Under the pieces are notes generated by a model that saw nothing but the letters and a program-made list of their open reading frames with translations, ran no database searches and had not been told where the DNA came from. Positions 19,989 to 30,465 of a stretch of DNA of 64,000 bases are shown piece by piece (positions within the stretch are counted from its first letter, which is position 1; the number at the start of each line of letters is the position of its first letter). A program made the translations under genes and the position numbers. Origin of the DNA: Pedobacter sp. (GTDB taxonomy: Bacteria > Bacteroidota > Bacteroidia > Sphingobacteriales > Sphingobacteriaceae); NCBI GenBank assembly GCA_014378705.1, contig JACMND010000031.1, positions 18,666 to 82,665 on the forward strand. The letters run 5' to 3'.

Positions 19989-19993
19989 AAACC

Positions 19994-20977
19994 ATGAAGA
20001 AAACAATCGCTTTATTAACCGGAGGTTTTACGGGGGAGTCGGTTATATCACTAAAAAGTGCTGATTTTGTTTTCAGTAAACTGGATAAAGAAAAGTATGA
20101 GGTCTACAAGATCATCATCAAGCCAGATAGCTGGTATTATGAAGATGATAATGCTAATAAAACAACCATCAACAGAAATAATTTTAGCTTACAACTTCAT
20201 CAAAGGGTCATCCGGTTTGATGCCGCTTTCATCATTCTTCATGGTTCGCCCGGCGAAGACGGCAAACTTCAGGGTTATCTGGACATGCTTAATATCCCGT
20301 ATACCAGTTGCGATGCCCTTACTTCGGCTCTTACCATGAATAAAGGATACACCAAAGCCGTAGTAAATAACATTGACAATCTTTTTGTAGCTAAATCCGT
20401 CATGTTATTCGAAAATAATGCAAATTTTATAAATGAAATTTCTACCTCACTTAAACTGCCGTTTTTTATAAAACCCAATAACGGTGGCAGCAGCATTGGC
20501 ATGAGTAAGGTTAAAACGATTGAAGAGCTACCTGAAGCTTTAAAAAAAGCCTTTGACGAAGATAATCAGGTGCTGGTTGAAGAATTTATAAACGGCAGAG
20601 AATTTTCAGTTGGAGTTTATAAAAGTAAATTAGGGATTGAAGTATTACCGGCTACAGAAGTAATTAGCCCCCGCGAATTTTTTGATTTTGAGAGTAAATA
20701 TACCCCAGGCCTGACGAAAGAAATAACCCCAGCCAGAATGACCGCTGTTGAAAGAGCACAGGTTGTAAAAATTGTAACTGAAATCTATTTTAAGTTGAAT
20801 TGTAAAGGAATGGTGCGCATTGATTATTTTCTTGAGCACGAAACCGGTCATTTTTATTTTATTGAGATCAACACGATACCCGGCCAAACAGCTACTAGTT
20901 TCATCCCGCAACAGGTTAAGGCTGCCGGAAAAGATATTGGTGAGTTTTATAGTGAATTGATTGAGGCTGTTTGTTAG
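19994..20977 (+). CDS. ddl: D-alanine--D-alanine ligase
   Basis: FIILHGSPGEDGKLQGYLDMLNIPYTS; FIKPNNGGSSIGMSKV; FIEINTIPGQTATSFIPQQ. Confidence 0.96.
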   Translation: MKKTIALLTGGFTGESVISLKSADFVFSKLDKEKYEVYKIIIKPDSWYYEDDNANKTTINRNNFSLQLHQRVIRFDAAFIILHGSPGEDGKLQGYLDMLNIPYTSCDALTSALTMNKGYTKAVVNNIDNLFVAKSVMLFENNANFINEISTSLKLPFFIKPNNGGSSIGMSKVKTIEELPEALKKAFDEDNQVLVEEFINGREFSVGVYKSKLGIEVLPATEVISPREFFDFESKYTPGLTKEITPARMTAVERAQVVKIVTEIYFKLNCKGMVRIDYFLEHETGHFYFIEINTIPGQTATSFIPQQVKAAGKDIGEFYSELIEAVC

Positions 20978-21102
20978 ATGGTAAGTTGCTATGTGATTAT
21001 TTTTAGATAATTATTTTTTTAATTGTTTAATTGCTCATAATAACTGGCAAAGTATTTACCAACAACACGTTTTGAAGGACATTCTTACTAACAAGCAAAC
21101 AA

Positions 21103-21525
21103 CTAAATCGAATACCGTTCAATCATTTCTTCAGAAACCTTCATGCTACGGCCGGTTTTAATGTCAATCATCACATAATCAAACCAGCCATCACAGACTA
21201 CTTTCCTTGTTTTTTTATTTTTGATTTCAAAGCTTACCCTACAACCTTTGCTGTTGATACTATCAATACCAGTTTCAACAAAGAAAAATTCTCCCAATCC
21301 CAATGATCTTTTATAATCTACAAATGCGGTTCTCACAACCCAACCCAAACCCTTACTTAGAAATTCTTCCATCGGCATTCCATAGTTTGTTTCCATTTGC
21401 TCGTACCTGGCTGCCAGCACATAATCAAAGTAAGTGCTGTTATGCACATGGTTAAACATATCAATATCATCCGGCCGGACTTTAAACTCTGTTGTAAACC
21501 TGCTGAAAGCAGTTGAATTTTTCAT
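21103..21525 (-). CDS. Acyl-CoA thioesterase (hotdog family)
   Basis: KVRPDDIDMFNHVHNSTYFDYVLAARYEQ; ATG at 21525 preferred over track TTG at 21534. Confidence 0.85.
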   Translation of the reverse strand: MKNSTAFSRFTTEFKVRPDDIDMFNHVHNSTYFDYVLAARYEQMETNYGMPMEEFLSKGLGWVVRTAFVDYKRSLGLGEFFFVETGIDSINSKGCRVSFEIKNKKTRKVVCDGWFDYVMIDIKTGRSMKVSEEMIERYSI

Positions 21526-21671
21526 TATTTTCAAATGTGGGTTTTTTATTGGGAAAAATATAATTTCAAAACGCAGGCGTAAGCAATCAATTGTCCCTTG
21601 GAATTAAACTATAAAAATCTATATTTGCGATTAATTGTTCAATCATAAACCACTTTAATATTATTCAGGTA

Positions 21672-21950
21672 ATGTATTTAAGTAACGAATTTAAGGCAGA
21701 TATTTTTGCCAAGCATGGTAAAGGCGCAACCGATACAGGTTCAGCAGAAGGTCAGGTAGCATTGTTTACTGCTCGTATTTCTCATTTAACCGGGCATCTA
21801 AAAAACAACAGAAAAGATTTTTCTACTCAGTTATCCTTGCAAAAATTAGTGGGTAAACGACGTGCCTTGCTAGCTTATCTTTTCAAAAAAGATATTAACA
21901 GGTACCGTGCTATTATTAAAGCGTTGGAATTAAGGGATATTATTAAATAA
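21672..21950 (+). CDS. rpsO: 30S ribosomal protein S15
   Basis: GATDTGSAEGQVALFTARISHLTGHLKNNRKDFSTQLSLQKLVGKRRALLAYL. Confidence 0.98.
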   Translation: MYLSNEFKADIFAKHGKGATDTGSAEGQVALFTARISHLTGHLKNNRKDFSTQLSLQKLVGKRRALLAYLFKKDINRYRAIIKALELRDIIK

Positions 21951-21969
21951 TCTCAAAAAAATCTATGTT

Positions 21970-21996
21970 AAGCCATCTCAGCAGAGATGGCTTTTT
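21970..21996 (+). terminator. Intergenic terminator between rpsO and pnp
   Basis: AAGCCATCTC-AGCA-GAGATGGCTTTTT. Confidence 0.8.
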
Positions 21997-22028
21997 AGTT
22001 ACAAAAAACTATAGTCAATATAAAAACT

Positions 22029-22056
22029 GAAGCGTTCTAAAGAGGAAAAACGCTTC
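22029..22056 (+). promoter_or_regulatory. Stem-loop in pnp 5' leader
   Basis: GAAGCGTT (22029-22036) / AACGCTTC (22049-22056), 12-nt loop, 15 nt before the pnp ATG. Confidence 0.55.
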
Positions 22057-22071
22057 GTAATAAACATAAAA

Positions 22072-24210
22072 ATGAGTTATAACGCAATTAAAAAGACTTT
22101 CGATATAGGCGATGGCCGTATGATCGAAATCGAAACAGGAAAATTAGCCAAACAAGCTGACGGTTCTGTTGTGGTTCGCATGGGCGATACCATGTTGCTT
22201 GCCACTGTAGTTTCTACAGTAGGTGCAAAGGCGGGAATTGATTTCCTTCCATTGTCAGTAGATTATCAGGAAAAATATGCGGCTACTGGCCGTATCCCCG
22301 GAGGGTTTTTACGCCGTGAAGCACGTCTTTCAGATTATGAGGTTCTGATTTCACGCCTGGTTGACCGTGCGTTACGCCCGATGTTCCCGGAAGATTATCA
22401 CGCTGAAGTACAAGTGATGATCTCGTTAATTTCTGCCGATAAAAACATTATGCCTGATTGCCTCGCAGGTTTGGCGGCATCAGCAGCAATTGCGGTTTCA
22501 GATATCCCGTTTAACGGCCCTATTTCCGAAGTTCGGGTTGCCAGAATTGACGGTAAACTTGTTATAAATCCCTTTCTAAACGACCTTCAACGTGCAACTA
22601 TAGATTTATTAGTTGCCGGAACTGAAAGTGATATTATAATGGTAGAAGGAGAGGGCGACGAAATTTCTGAAGAAGAAATGGTTGAAGCGATCGAATTTGC
22701 CCATAAAGCAATTGTTATTCAGGTTCAGGCGCAGAAAGAACTTGCCGGGATGGTTGGTAAAACCAAAAAGCGGGAGTATAGCCATGAATCACAGGATCCG
22801 GAATTAAAAGAAAAAGTTTATGCTGCAACCTATGATAAGGTCTATGCAATCGCAAAATCTCAATCAGCTAAACAACAAAGAGGAGACAAATTTGGGGAGG
22901 TTTTGATGGATTTCATTGCCAGTTTAGGCGAAGATATTGATGATCAAACAGGCTTCCTTTCAAAAAAATATTTTCACGATGTACAGTACGATGCTATTCG
23001 TAATCTTGTTTTAAACGAAGGTATTCGTTTAGATGGGCGTGATTCACGTACCGTTCGCCCAATCTGGAGCGAAATCGGATACTTGCCATCCGCTCACGGA
23101 TCTGCCATTTTTACCCGTGGAGAAACACAGTCGTTAACAACAGTTACTTTGGGTGCTAAATCTGATGAACAAATGATTGATGGTGCGTTTTTTAACGGAT
23201 ACCAGAAGTTCTTACTACATTACAATTTTCCACCTTTTTCAACGGGTGAAGCCCGCCCAAACCGTGGGACCGGCCGTCGGGAAGTTGGTCATGGAAACTT
23301 GGCCATGCGTTCGCTCAAGCGGGTTTTACCTGGCGATGAAAATCCATATACCATCCGTATTGTTTCTGATATTTTAGAATCCAATGGATCTTCTTCTATG
23401 GCTACGGTTTGCGCTGGTACCCTTGCCCTTATGGATGCAGGTATTAAAATTAAAGCACCTGTTTCCGGGATTGCAATGGGACTGATCAGTGATGAAAAAA
23501 CCGGAAAGTATGCTATTTTAAGTGATATTCTTGGTGATGAAGATCATTTAGGGGATATGGATTTTAAGGTTACCGGTACAGAAAAAGGCATTGTGGCTTG
23601 CCAGATGGATTTAAAGATTAATGGATTAAAGTGGGAAGTACTAACCGCTGCTTTAAAACAAGCGAAAGAAGCTCGCCTTCATATCTTAAATGAAATGAAG
23701 AAGACTATTGAACAACCCCGCGAGGACTATAAGCCACATGCGCCACGCATTGTAACCCTTAAAATTGATAAAGAATACATAGGTGCTATTATTGGCCCCG
23801 GAGGAAAGATTATTCAGGAAATGCAGCGTGAAACCGGTGCAACCATTGCAATAGAAGAAAAGGATAATCAAGGTATTATTCAAATTTTTGCGGACAATAA
23901 AGAAGCAATTGATAAGGCTGTCAGCCGTATAAAAGCCATTGCTGCCAAGCCGGAAGTAGGCGAAACTTATGAAGGTAAAGTGAAAACAATAATGCCGTTT
24001 GGTGCTTTTGTGGAAATTATGCCGGGCAAGGACGGTTTGTTACACATTTCTGAAATTGATTGGAAACGCTATGAGACCATGGATGGTGTTTTAAATGTAG
24101 GAGATATGGTTACAGTTAAACTTCTGGACGTAGATAAACAGGGTAAATTAAAATTATCGCGTAAAGCTTTGTTGCCACGCCCTCCAAGGCCTGAAGAGCA
24201 AAAAGCATAA
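22072..24210 (+). CDS. pnp: Polyribonucleotide nucleotidyltransferase
   Basis: 712 aa; two RNase PH domains, KH ([20 protein letters not shown]) and S1 domains; follows rpsO. Confidence 0.98.
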   Translation: MSYNAIKKTFDIGDGRMIEIETGKLAKQADGSVVVRMGDTMLLATVVSTVGAKAGIDFLPLSVDYQEKYAATGRIPGGFLRREARLSDYEVLISRLVDRALRPMFPEDYHAEVQVMISLISADKNIMPDCLAGLAASAAIAVSDIPFNGPISEVRVARIDGKLVINPFLNDLQRATIDLLVAGTESDIIMVEGEGDEISEEEMVEAIEFAHKAIVIQVQAQKELAGMVGKTKKREYSHESQDPELKEKVYAATYDKVYAIAKSQSAKQQRGDKFGEVLMDFIASLGEDIDDQTGFLSKKYFHDVQYDAIRNLVLNEGIRLDGRDSRTVRPIWSEIGYLPSAHGSAIFTRGETQSLTTVTLGAKSDEQMIDGAFFNGYQKFLLHYNFPPFSTGEARPNRGTGRREVGHGNLAMRSLKRVLPGDENPYTIRIVSDILESNGSSSMATVCAGTLALMDAGIKIKAPVSGIAMGLISDEKTGKYAILSDILGDEDHLGDMDFKVTGTEKGIVACQMDLKINGLKWEVLTAALKQAKEARLHILNEMKKTIEQPREDYKPHAPRIVTLKIDKEYIGAIIGPGGKIIQEMQRETGATIAIEEKDNQGIIQIFADNKEAIDKAVSRIKAIAAKPEVGETYEGKVKTIMPFGAFVEIMPGKDGLLHISEIDWKRYETMDGVLNVGDMVTVKLLDVDKQGKLKLSRKALLPRPPRPEEQKA

Positions 24211-24229
24211 CACCGCTTATTTTACAATA

Positions 24230-24265
24230 AGAACCCTGTCTTTTTATCGAGCAGGGTTTTTATTT
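24230..24265 (+). terminator. Rho-independent terminator of pnp
   Basis: AACCCTG...CAGGGTTTTTATTTT. Confidence 0.75.
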
Positions 24266-24327
24266 TATTGCCAAAATGATTAATGATTATAGAAGTTTAG
24301 TTAAGTGTTTACGAATTTTTAAACTTC

Positions 24328-24858
24328 TTAGCTGCCTTCGATAGAATCATCCATTGTTTTACCTGATATGGCTCCGGCTATCATTTTTACCAGTGCTATT
24401 GCGTCTCCATGTTTGTTATCCCAATAGTGTCCATCAACTGTTTCTACTTTTATGGCTGTAATCCGCGGGTCGTCAATTTCTCCGGTAAACCAAGTTTTAA
24501 GTAGTGGCTCCCAAAGTTCTTTAATCAGTTCTTTATCTGTTGAAATAGTGGCAACACCGTAAATACTTAAGAAGTTTGAATGAGCAGAACCTTGAAATAA
24601 TAGTTGCACATTGGGATCAACCAGTATATCGCGGTTTTTAAAACTATCATTCGCACTTAGAAAATAAAAATTACCAAGGTCATCCATTTTCTGTACCGCC
24701 ATTGGCCTCACAGTAAATGGTATTCCGGCCTGCATGGCAGTACAGAAAAAGCATGTATTATTCTCACCGGCTAGTTCTTTAATTTTTCTTCCTGCTTCAG
24801 ATCCCTGAAGGTTTTTATGATTTTGCTCTCTTTGTTGTTTATTAATACTATCCATCAT
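24328..24858 (-). CDS. Pyridoxamine 5'-phosphate oxidase-fold (general stress protein 26-like)
   Basis: FFCTAMQAGIPFTVRPMAVQKMDDLGNFYFLSANDSFKNRDI. Confidence 0.85.
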   Translation of the reverse strand: MMDSINKQQREQNHKNLQGSEAGRKIKELAGENNTCFFCTAMQAGIPFTVRPMAVQKMDDLGNFYFLSANDSFKNRDILVDPNVQLLFQGSAHSNFLSIYGVATISTDKELIKELWEPLLKTWFTGEIDDPRITAIKVETVDGHYWDNKHGDAIALVKMIAGAISGKTMDDSIEGS

Positions 24859-25149
24859 TTATTGTGTTGATGGTAGAGGAACACGCACGGCGTACAAATG
24901 TATATTTAGGGGGAAGATTGGGTAAAATTAAGCCTCTTATTTTTTTGTTGACAAAAGGTATATTTTTAATATTTATTTTAATTTTTTAGATTTCAGGGCG
25001 CAATAAATCTATGAATGGAATTCTCATAAAAATTCATACTATTTATGATGATTAATTTATTGATTATTTATTTAATTGCATTCGCATTAGGCTATATTAT
25101 TTTGTTATAATTATTAATTGTTATTTTTTTAGTTAAAAACTAAAATTAA

Positions 25150-25180
25150 TTTGCGTAGGAAAACATTTTTTTTATATTTG
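25150..25180 (+). promoter_or_regulatory. Exact consensus Bacteroidetes promoter (TTTG-N19-TATATTTG)
   Basis: TTTG 25150-25153, 19-bp spacer, TATATTTG 25173-25180. Confidence 0.8.
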
Positions 25181-25183
25181 TGA

Positions 25184-25251
25184 TGCCCTCCCAAAGGGCA
25201 TGTTTTTCATAGGTAGATGTAGGGTCGAATACTTGTATTCGGCCCTTTTTT
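25184..25251 (+). ncRNA. Candidate short two-hairpin RNA (sRNA or ubiX leader/attenuator)
   Basis: Hairpin ATGCCCT-CCCAA-AGGGCAT, then strong terminator AGGGTCGAATAC-TT-GTATTCGGCCCT-TTTTT, downstream of a consensus promoter. Confidence 0.5.
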
Positions 25252-25264
25252 ATGCTAAACTTTC

Positions 25265-25272
25265 TATATTTG
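25265..25272 (+). promoter_or_regulatory. -7 element TATATTTG, 5 nt from ubiX start codon
   Basis: TATATTTG-gcagc-ATG. Confidence 0.5.
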
Positions 25273-25277
25273 GCAGC

Positions 25278-25841
25278 ATGAGCAAAAGAAAGGTTGCAGT
25301 TGCAGTTTCAGGAGCAAGCGGAGCTATTTATGCGGATGTTTTATTTAAAAAGTTATTAAGCCTAAGTAGCCAAATAGAAGATGTTGCTGTTTTGATGACA
25401 GATAACGCCAAAGAAGTATGGAAATTCGAACTTGGAAATACAGACTACAACAATTATGGATTCAATTTTTATGAAAGAAATGATTTCATGTCTCCAATTG
25501 CCTCTGGTTCTGCCCAATATGATACACTAATCATTTGTCCGTGCTCCGGTGGAACGTTAGGACGAATTGCATCAGGTATATCTAATGATTTAATGACAAG
25601 AGCGGCGGATGTAATATTAAAAGAGCGTAGAAAGCTTATTTTAGTGTTGAGAGAAACACCTTATAATTTAATTCATATAAATAACATGAAGGCTGTAACT
25701 GAAGCAGGTGGTATAATTTGTCCTGCATCTCCATCATTCTACAATCAGCCTAAAACAATTGAAGAAGTTGCAGAAACTGTTGTAAACAGAATTATTGATC
25801 TAGCAGGTTTTACGAATGACTCATTTAGATGGGGGGAATAA
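25278..25841 (+). CDS. ubiX: UbiX family flavin prenyltransferase
   Basis: KVAVAVSGASGAIYADVLFKKL; IICPCSGGTLGRIASGISNDLMTRAADV; LRETPYNLIHINNM; conserved start at 25278, not track start 25200. Confidence 0.92.
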   Translation: MSKRKVAVAVSGASGAIYADVLFKKLLSLSSQIEDVAVLMTDNAKEVWKFELGNTDYNNYGFNFYERNDFMSPIASGSAQYDTLIICPCSGGTLGRIASGISNDLMTRAADVILKERRKLILVLRETPYNLIHINNMKAVTEAGGIICPASPSFYNQPKTIEEVAETVVNRIIDLAGFTNDSFRWGE

Positions 25842-26020
25842 CTAAAGAATCGTCCATACTAATGTTTATTTTAAAACAATAGAACTCAATTAGCATAATT
25901 TATACAATTTCATTTTTTTTCATTTCCATCAATTTTCAATCTTTAATTCATGCTTTTTAATCTAGAGCCTGTAATTCTTCACTGCTAACCTTCAACCATT
26001 ATCTTATCTTTGACAGCTCT

Positions 26021-27340
26021 ATGAATAAAAAAGTCGCATTTTATACTTTAGGCTGCAAGCTCAATTATTCAGAAACTTCTACCATTAGTCGGCAATTTAC
26101 AAAAGGTGGATTTGATACTGTTCAATTCACACATACAGCGGATGTTTATGTCATTAATACGTGTTCCATTACAGACAACGCTGACAAAAAATGTGCTCGG
26201 GTAGTTAAAGAAGCATTAAAATTTTCTCCGAACGCATATGTTGTTATTGTGGGTTGTTATGCCCAGTTAAAACCACAGGAAATCTCTTTAATTCCGGGAG
26301 TAGATCTGGTTTTAGGAGCGGCAGAAAAATTTCAGATTTTAGATTATATAAATGATCTTACCAAACAACCCAAAACACTTATTTATAGTAATGCAATTAA
26401 TCATACCAAAGAATTTGTTTCTGCCTTTTCAATCGGGGATAGAACCAGAACATTTTTGAAAGTTCAGGATGGATGTGATTATTCATGTACCTTTTGTACA
26501 ATTCCGCTTGCCCGTGGTGCCAGCAGAAGTGGTACTATTGAAGATATAACCCAAAAAGCACGTGAACTTGGGGTTTCGGGTTTTAAAGAAATTGTATTAA
26601 CAGGAATCAACCTTGGGGATTATGGATTGCTAAATGGGAAACGTGCATATGAGTTTCTAGATCTAGTAAAGGCATTAGACGAAGTTGAAAGCGTAAACAG
26701 AATACGAATTTCATCTATTGAGCCTAATCTTTTAAATGATGATCTAATCGATTTTGTTGCTTCATCCAAACGATTTATGCCTCATTTTCATATTCCATTA
26801 CAATCAGGTTCAAATAAAATCCTTGGTTTAATGCGACGAAGGTACCGCAAAGAACTTTACTTAGAAAAGGTTAACAGAATTAAAAGAAGTATGCCTGATT
26901 GTTGTATAGGGGTGGATGTAATCGTTGGATTTCCAGGCGAAACAATGGAAGATTTTGTAGAAACCTACAATTTTCTAAACGAATTGGATATTTCATACTT
27001 ACATGTTTTTACATATTCTGAGCGAGAAAACACACCTGCCGCCCATATGCAAAATCCGGTTCCGCAATCACAACGTGCCCAGCGAAGTAAAATGCTGCAT
27101 ATCTTATCAGAAAAAAAGAAACACTCATTTTATAAAAGCCAGGAAGGTAAAAATTCAGAGATATTGTTTGAAGGTGATCATAAAGGAGGTTTTATGCATG
27201 GTTTTAGCAAAAATTACATAAAAGTAAAAACGCCTTATGATCCTCTTATGGTGAATGAATTAGTAAAAGCTAAATTCGTACAGGTGGATGCTGAAGGGGA
27301 TATGGAAATAGAAGAACATACAAAGGCATTTATTTATTAA
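26021..27340 (+). CDS. mtaB: tRNA t6A37 methylthiotransferase MtaB (radical SAM)
   Basis: FYTLGCKLNYSETSTI, VQDGCDYSCTFCTIPLARG, IGVDVIVGFPGETMEDF. Confidence 0.93.
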   Translation: MNKKVAFYTLGCKLNYSETSTISRQFTKGGFDTVQFTHTADVYVINTCSITDNADKKCARVVKEALKFSPNAYVVIVGCYAQLKPQEISLIPGVDLVLGAAEKFQILDYINDLTKQPKTLIYSNAINHTKEFVSAFSIGDRTRTFLKVQDGCDYSCTFCTIPLARGASRSGTIEDITQKARELGVSGFKEIVLTGINLGDYGLLNGKRAYEFLDLVKALDEVESVNRIRISSIEPNLLNDDLIDFVASSKRFMPHFHIPLQSGSNKILGLMRRRYRKELYLEKVNRIKRSMPDCCIGVDVIVGFPGETMEDFVETYNFLNELDISYLHVFTYSERENTPAAHMQNPVPQSQRAQRSKMLHILSEKKKHSFYKSQEGKNSEILFEGDHKGGFMHGFSKNYIKVKTPYDPLMVNELVKAKFVQVDAEGDMEIEEHTKAFIY

Positions 27341-27405
27341 TGTAATCAATAAAAAATTTTAGTTTACGGTCATCCCATTAAATAATGCTTGACAAAATAA
27401 ATTTT

Positions 27406-28173
27406 ATGAGAAAAAAAATAGTTGCCGGCAATTGGAAAATGAATTTAAACTATACTGAAGGGGTTAGTTTATTTTCCGAAATAGTAAACATGGTAAATGA
27501 CGAAGTTATTGGAAATCAGAAAGTAGTTATATGCTCCTCTTTCATCCATCTTAGTGCAATTAGCCATCTTGCCAAATCACATCCTAAAGTTTCTGTGGGA
27601 GCTCAAAATTGTCATCAAACTCAAAGTGGTGCCTATACCGGTGAAGTTTCAGCATCTATGATTCAATCAATAGAAGTAAAATATGTAATTATTGGTCATT
27701 CAGAAAGAAGACAATATTTTTCAGAAACCAATTTGATTTTATCAGAAAAGGTGGATGCTGCCTTAAAGCATGAATTAACACCTATATTCTGTATCGGTGA
27801 AACATTGGAGCAACGCAACAACAATACTCATTTTACAGTTTTAAAAAGTCAGCTTTCAGAAGGAGTTTTTAATTTAGATGAAAGTGAATTTAAAAAATTA
27901 ATTATTGCCTATGAACCTGTTTGGGCTATTGGAACTGGATTAACGGCTTCTCCTGAACAAGCCCAGGAAATACACGAATTTATACGCAAAGAAATTGCTG
28001 TTCAATACACCCAGGCTGTTGCCGATGAATGTAGTATTTTGTACGGAGGAAGTTGTAATTCAAAAAATGCTGCCGAATTATTCGCTAAACCTGACATAGA
28101 CGGAGGTTTAATTGGCGGAGCTTCCTTAAAATCCCGCGACTTTGTTGATATCATCAAATCTTTTCCAAAGTAA
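27406..28173 (+). CDS. tpiA: Triosephosphate isomerase
   Basis: RKKIVAGNWKMN, VIIGHSERRQYF, YEPVWAIGTGLTAS; start likely 27406 (MRKKIVAGNWKMN) rather than 27385. Confidence 0.97.
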   Translation: MRKKIVAGNWKMNLNYTEGVSLFSEIVNMVNDEVIGNQKVVICSSFIHLSAISHLAKSHPKVSVGAQNCHQTQSGAYTGEVSASMIQSIEVKYVIIGHSERRQYFSETNLILSEKVDAALKHELTPIFCIGETLEQRNNNTHFTVLKSQLSEGVFNLDESEFKKLIIAYEPVWAIGTGLTASPEQAQEIHEFIRKEIAVQYTQAVADECSILYGGSCNSKNAAELFAKPDIDGGLIGGASLKSRDFVDIIKSFPK

Positions 28174-29013
28174 ATGGATTATAAAGAATTGATTTTTACT
28201 ATTTATTCTAAAGAAGAATTTCACCGGGATATTTTAATTAATTCACTTTCGGAAATAGGGTTTGAAACTTTTGAAGAAACCGTTACCGGCTTTAAAGCTT
28301 ATATCCCTGCAAACCTGTATAATGAAACTAAACTCGGTACATTATTAGGAGAATATAAAGGGTTGTTTAATTATTCTTACCAGGAAAGTACCATTCCGTA
28401 TAAAAATTGGAACAAAGAATGGGAGAGCAACTATAAGCCCATTAAAATTACTGACCAGTGTTATGTCAGAGCCAATTTTCATCCTGCCAAACCCGGGTTT
28501 AAATATGAAATTGTCATAAACCCAAAAATGGCATTCGGTACCGGGCATCATCAAACCACATCTATGATGATGCAATGGATGGTAAATGAAGATATAAAAT
28601 CTAAAACGATTCTTGACATGGGATGTGGTACCGGAATATTGGCTATACTGGCTGGAAAAATGGGCGCTACTAAAATAGTAGCTATTGATAATGACCCGCT
28701 CTGTTTTGAAAGTTCTATAGAAAATAAAATGATTAACAAAACAAGTTTAATCCAGGTGCTTTGCGGATCTATAGAGGAAATTCCAACAGTTAAATTTGAT
28801 TATATTTTTGCGAATATCAACCGTAATATTCTTTTAACCCATCTTGAAACATACGCCAGAATATTAAAATCTAATGGACTATTATTTTTAAGTGGATTTT
28901 ATTTAAATCCTGATCTTGATATCTTAATACAAAAAGCGGCCTCAATAAAATTAAAATATATAAGTCACAAAGAAGTGGATAACTGGGTAGCTGCAAAGTT
29001 TATAATAACCTGA
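28174..29013 (+). CDS. prmA: Ribosomal protein L11 methyltransferase
   Basis: MAFGTGHHQTTSMMMQWM, LDMGCGTGILAILAGKMGA, FANINRNIL. Confidence 0.93.
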   Translation: MDYKELIFTIYSKEEFHRDILINSLSEIGFETFEETVTGFKAYIPANLYNETKLGTLLGEYKGLFNYSYQESTIPYKNWNKEWESNYKPIKITDQCYVRANFHPAKPGFKYEIVINPKMAFGTGHHQTTSMMMQWMVNEDIKSKTILDMGCGTGILAILAGKMGATKIVAIDNDPLCFESSIENKMINKTSLIQVLCGSIEEIPTVKFDYIFANINRNILLTHLETYARILKSNGLLFLSGFYLNPDLDILIQKAASIKLKYISHKEVDNWVAAKFIIT

Positions 29014-29071
29014 AAAATCTTCAATAATTGACGCTGGCAATTTTTTAAGTATAAAAATTTATGAATTAAAT

Positions 29072-30442
29072 ATGCAAGTACATTTTATTGCTATTGGTGG
29101 AAGTGCCATGCACAATTTGGCTATAGCCTTATCAAAAAAGGGTTTTCAAATTACCGGATCTGATGACACTATTTTTGAACCTTCAAAATCAAATTTAAAG
29201 AAATACAATTTATTGCCGGATTCAGAAGGATGGGATCCAAACAAAATTACCAGTAATATAGACGCTGTTATATTGGGTATGCATGCCAGGTTAGATAACC
29301 CAGAATTGCTTAAAGCCCAGGATATTGGCCTTAAAATTTACTCTTATCCGGAGTATATTTTTGAGCAGTCTAAAACTAAATTGAGAATTGTTATAGGTGG
29401 AAGTCATGGTAAGACAACCATCACTTCTATGGTACTTCATGTTTTAAAGCACTACAACAGAGTTTTTGATTATCTGGTTGGTGCGCAGCTTAGCGGCTTT
29501 GAAACGATGGTTAAATTAACCGATGAAGCACCGGTAATTATTCTTGAAGGCGACGAATACCTAGCATCCCCGATAGACAGAAGACCAAAATTCCACCTTT
29601 ATCATGCCCATATTGCCGTTATTAGTGGAATTGCATGGGACCATGTTAATGTATTTCCAACATTTAAAAGTTATTATGATCAGTTTGCTGTTTTTATAGA
29701 TACGATTGAAAATGGCGGAACAGTAATATATTGTGAGGCAGATGCAAATGTTGTTAATTTAATAAAGAATTCAAGGGAAGATATTGTTAAAAAGGGATAC
29801 TCGTTACTTGAAAATAAAGTTATAGATGGAGTAACAGAAATTATAACGTCTACAGGTGGTGTACCAATTAAAGTGTTCGGCGATCACAATATTTATAATT
29901 TAAATGCGGCAAAGTTAGTATGCGAAGAAATTGGCATATCCGAAACTGATTTTTTAAATGCGATACGAACTTTTAATGGAGCCTCAAAGCGTTTGGAATC
30001 ATTGGGTAAGAGTGATAATTGTGAAGTTTTTAAAGACTTCGCTCATTCCCCGTCCAAACTTAAAGCCACAATAGATGCAGTTAAACGCCAATTTCCTTCA
30101 CGAAAATTAATAGCAGTAATTGAACTGCATACATTTAGTAGTTTAAATAAAGAATTTTTAAGTCAGTATGCCGGAACTATGAATAATGCTGATGAAGCAA
30201 TAATTTTTATAGACAACATAAATTTTTTACAAAAAAGGTTAGAACCTTATGACGAAAGCATTGTTAAGTTAGCATTTGATAACAAAAAAGTTAAATTTAT
30301 CAACAATGCAGAAATTTTGGAAGGATTTTTGACTTCATTTAACTATAAATGTAAAAACTTGCTTTTAATGAGCTCTGGTCATTTTTCTGGAATGGACCTT
30401 AATTCTTTAGCCAAAAGCGTAATAAAGAGTAGTCGATTTTGA
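29072..30442 (+). CDS. mpl: UDP-N-acetylmuramate:peptide ligase Mpl-like (Mur ligase)
   Basis: IAIGGSAMHNLAIAL, GGSHGKTTITSMVLHVL, DFAHSPSKLKATIDA. Confidence 0.85.
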   Translation: MQVHFIAIGGSAMHNLAIALSKKGFQITGSDDTIFEPSKSNLKKYNLLPDSEGWDPNKITSNIDAVILGMHARLDNPELLKAQDIGLKIYSYPEYIFEQSKTKLRIVIGGSHGKTTITSMVLHVLKHYNRVFDYLVGAQLSGFETMVKLTDEAPVIILEGDEYLASPIDRRPKFHLYHAHIAVISGIAWDHVNVFPTFKSYYDQFAVFIDTIENGGTVIYCEADANVVNLIKNSREDIVKKGYSLLENKVIDGVTEIITSTGGVPIKVFGDHNIYNLNAAKLVCEEIGISETDFLNAIRTFNGASKRLESLGKSDNCEVFKDFAHSPSKLKATIDAVKRQFPSRKLIAVIELHTFSSLNKEFLSQYAGTMNNADEAIIFIDNINFLQKRLEPYDESIVKLAFDNKKVKFINNAEILEGFLTSFNYKCKNLLLMSSGHFSGMDLNSLAKSVIKSSRF

Positions 30443-30465
30443 CACTCAATTTAATCCCAATTTGT

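Noticed and set aside
25200-25277. N-terminal extension of UbiX (MFFIGRCRVEYLYSALFYAKLSIFGS)
   Set aside because: Reads through the terminator and -7 box; the conserved UbiX N-terminus starts at 25278
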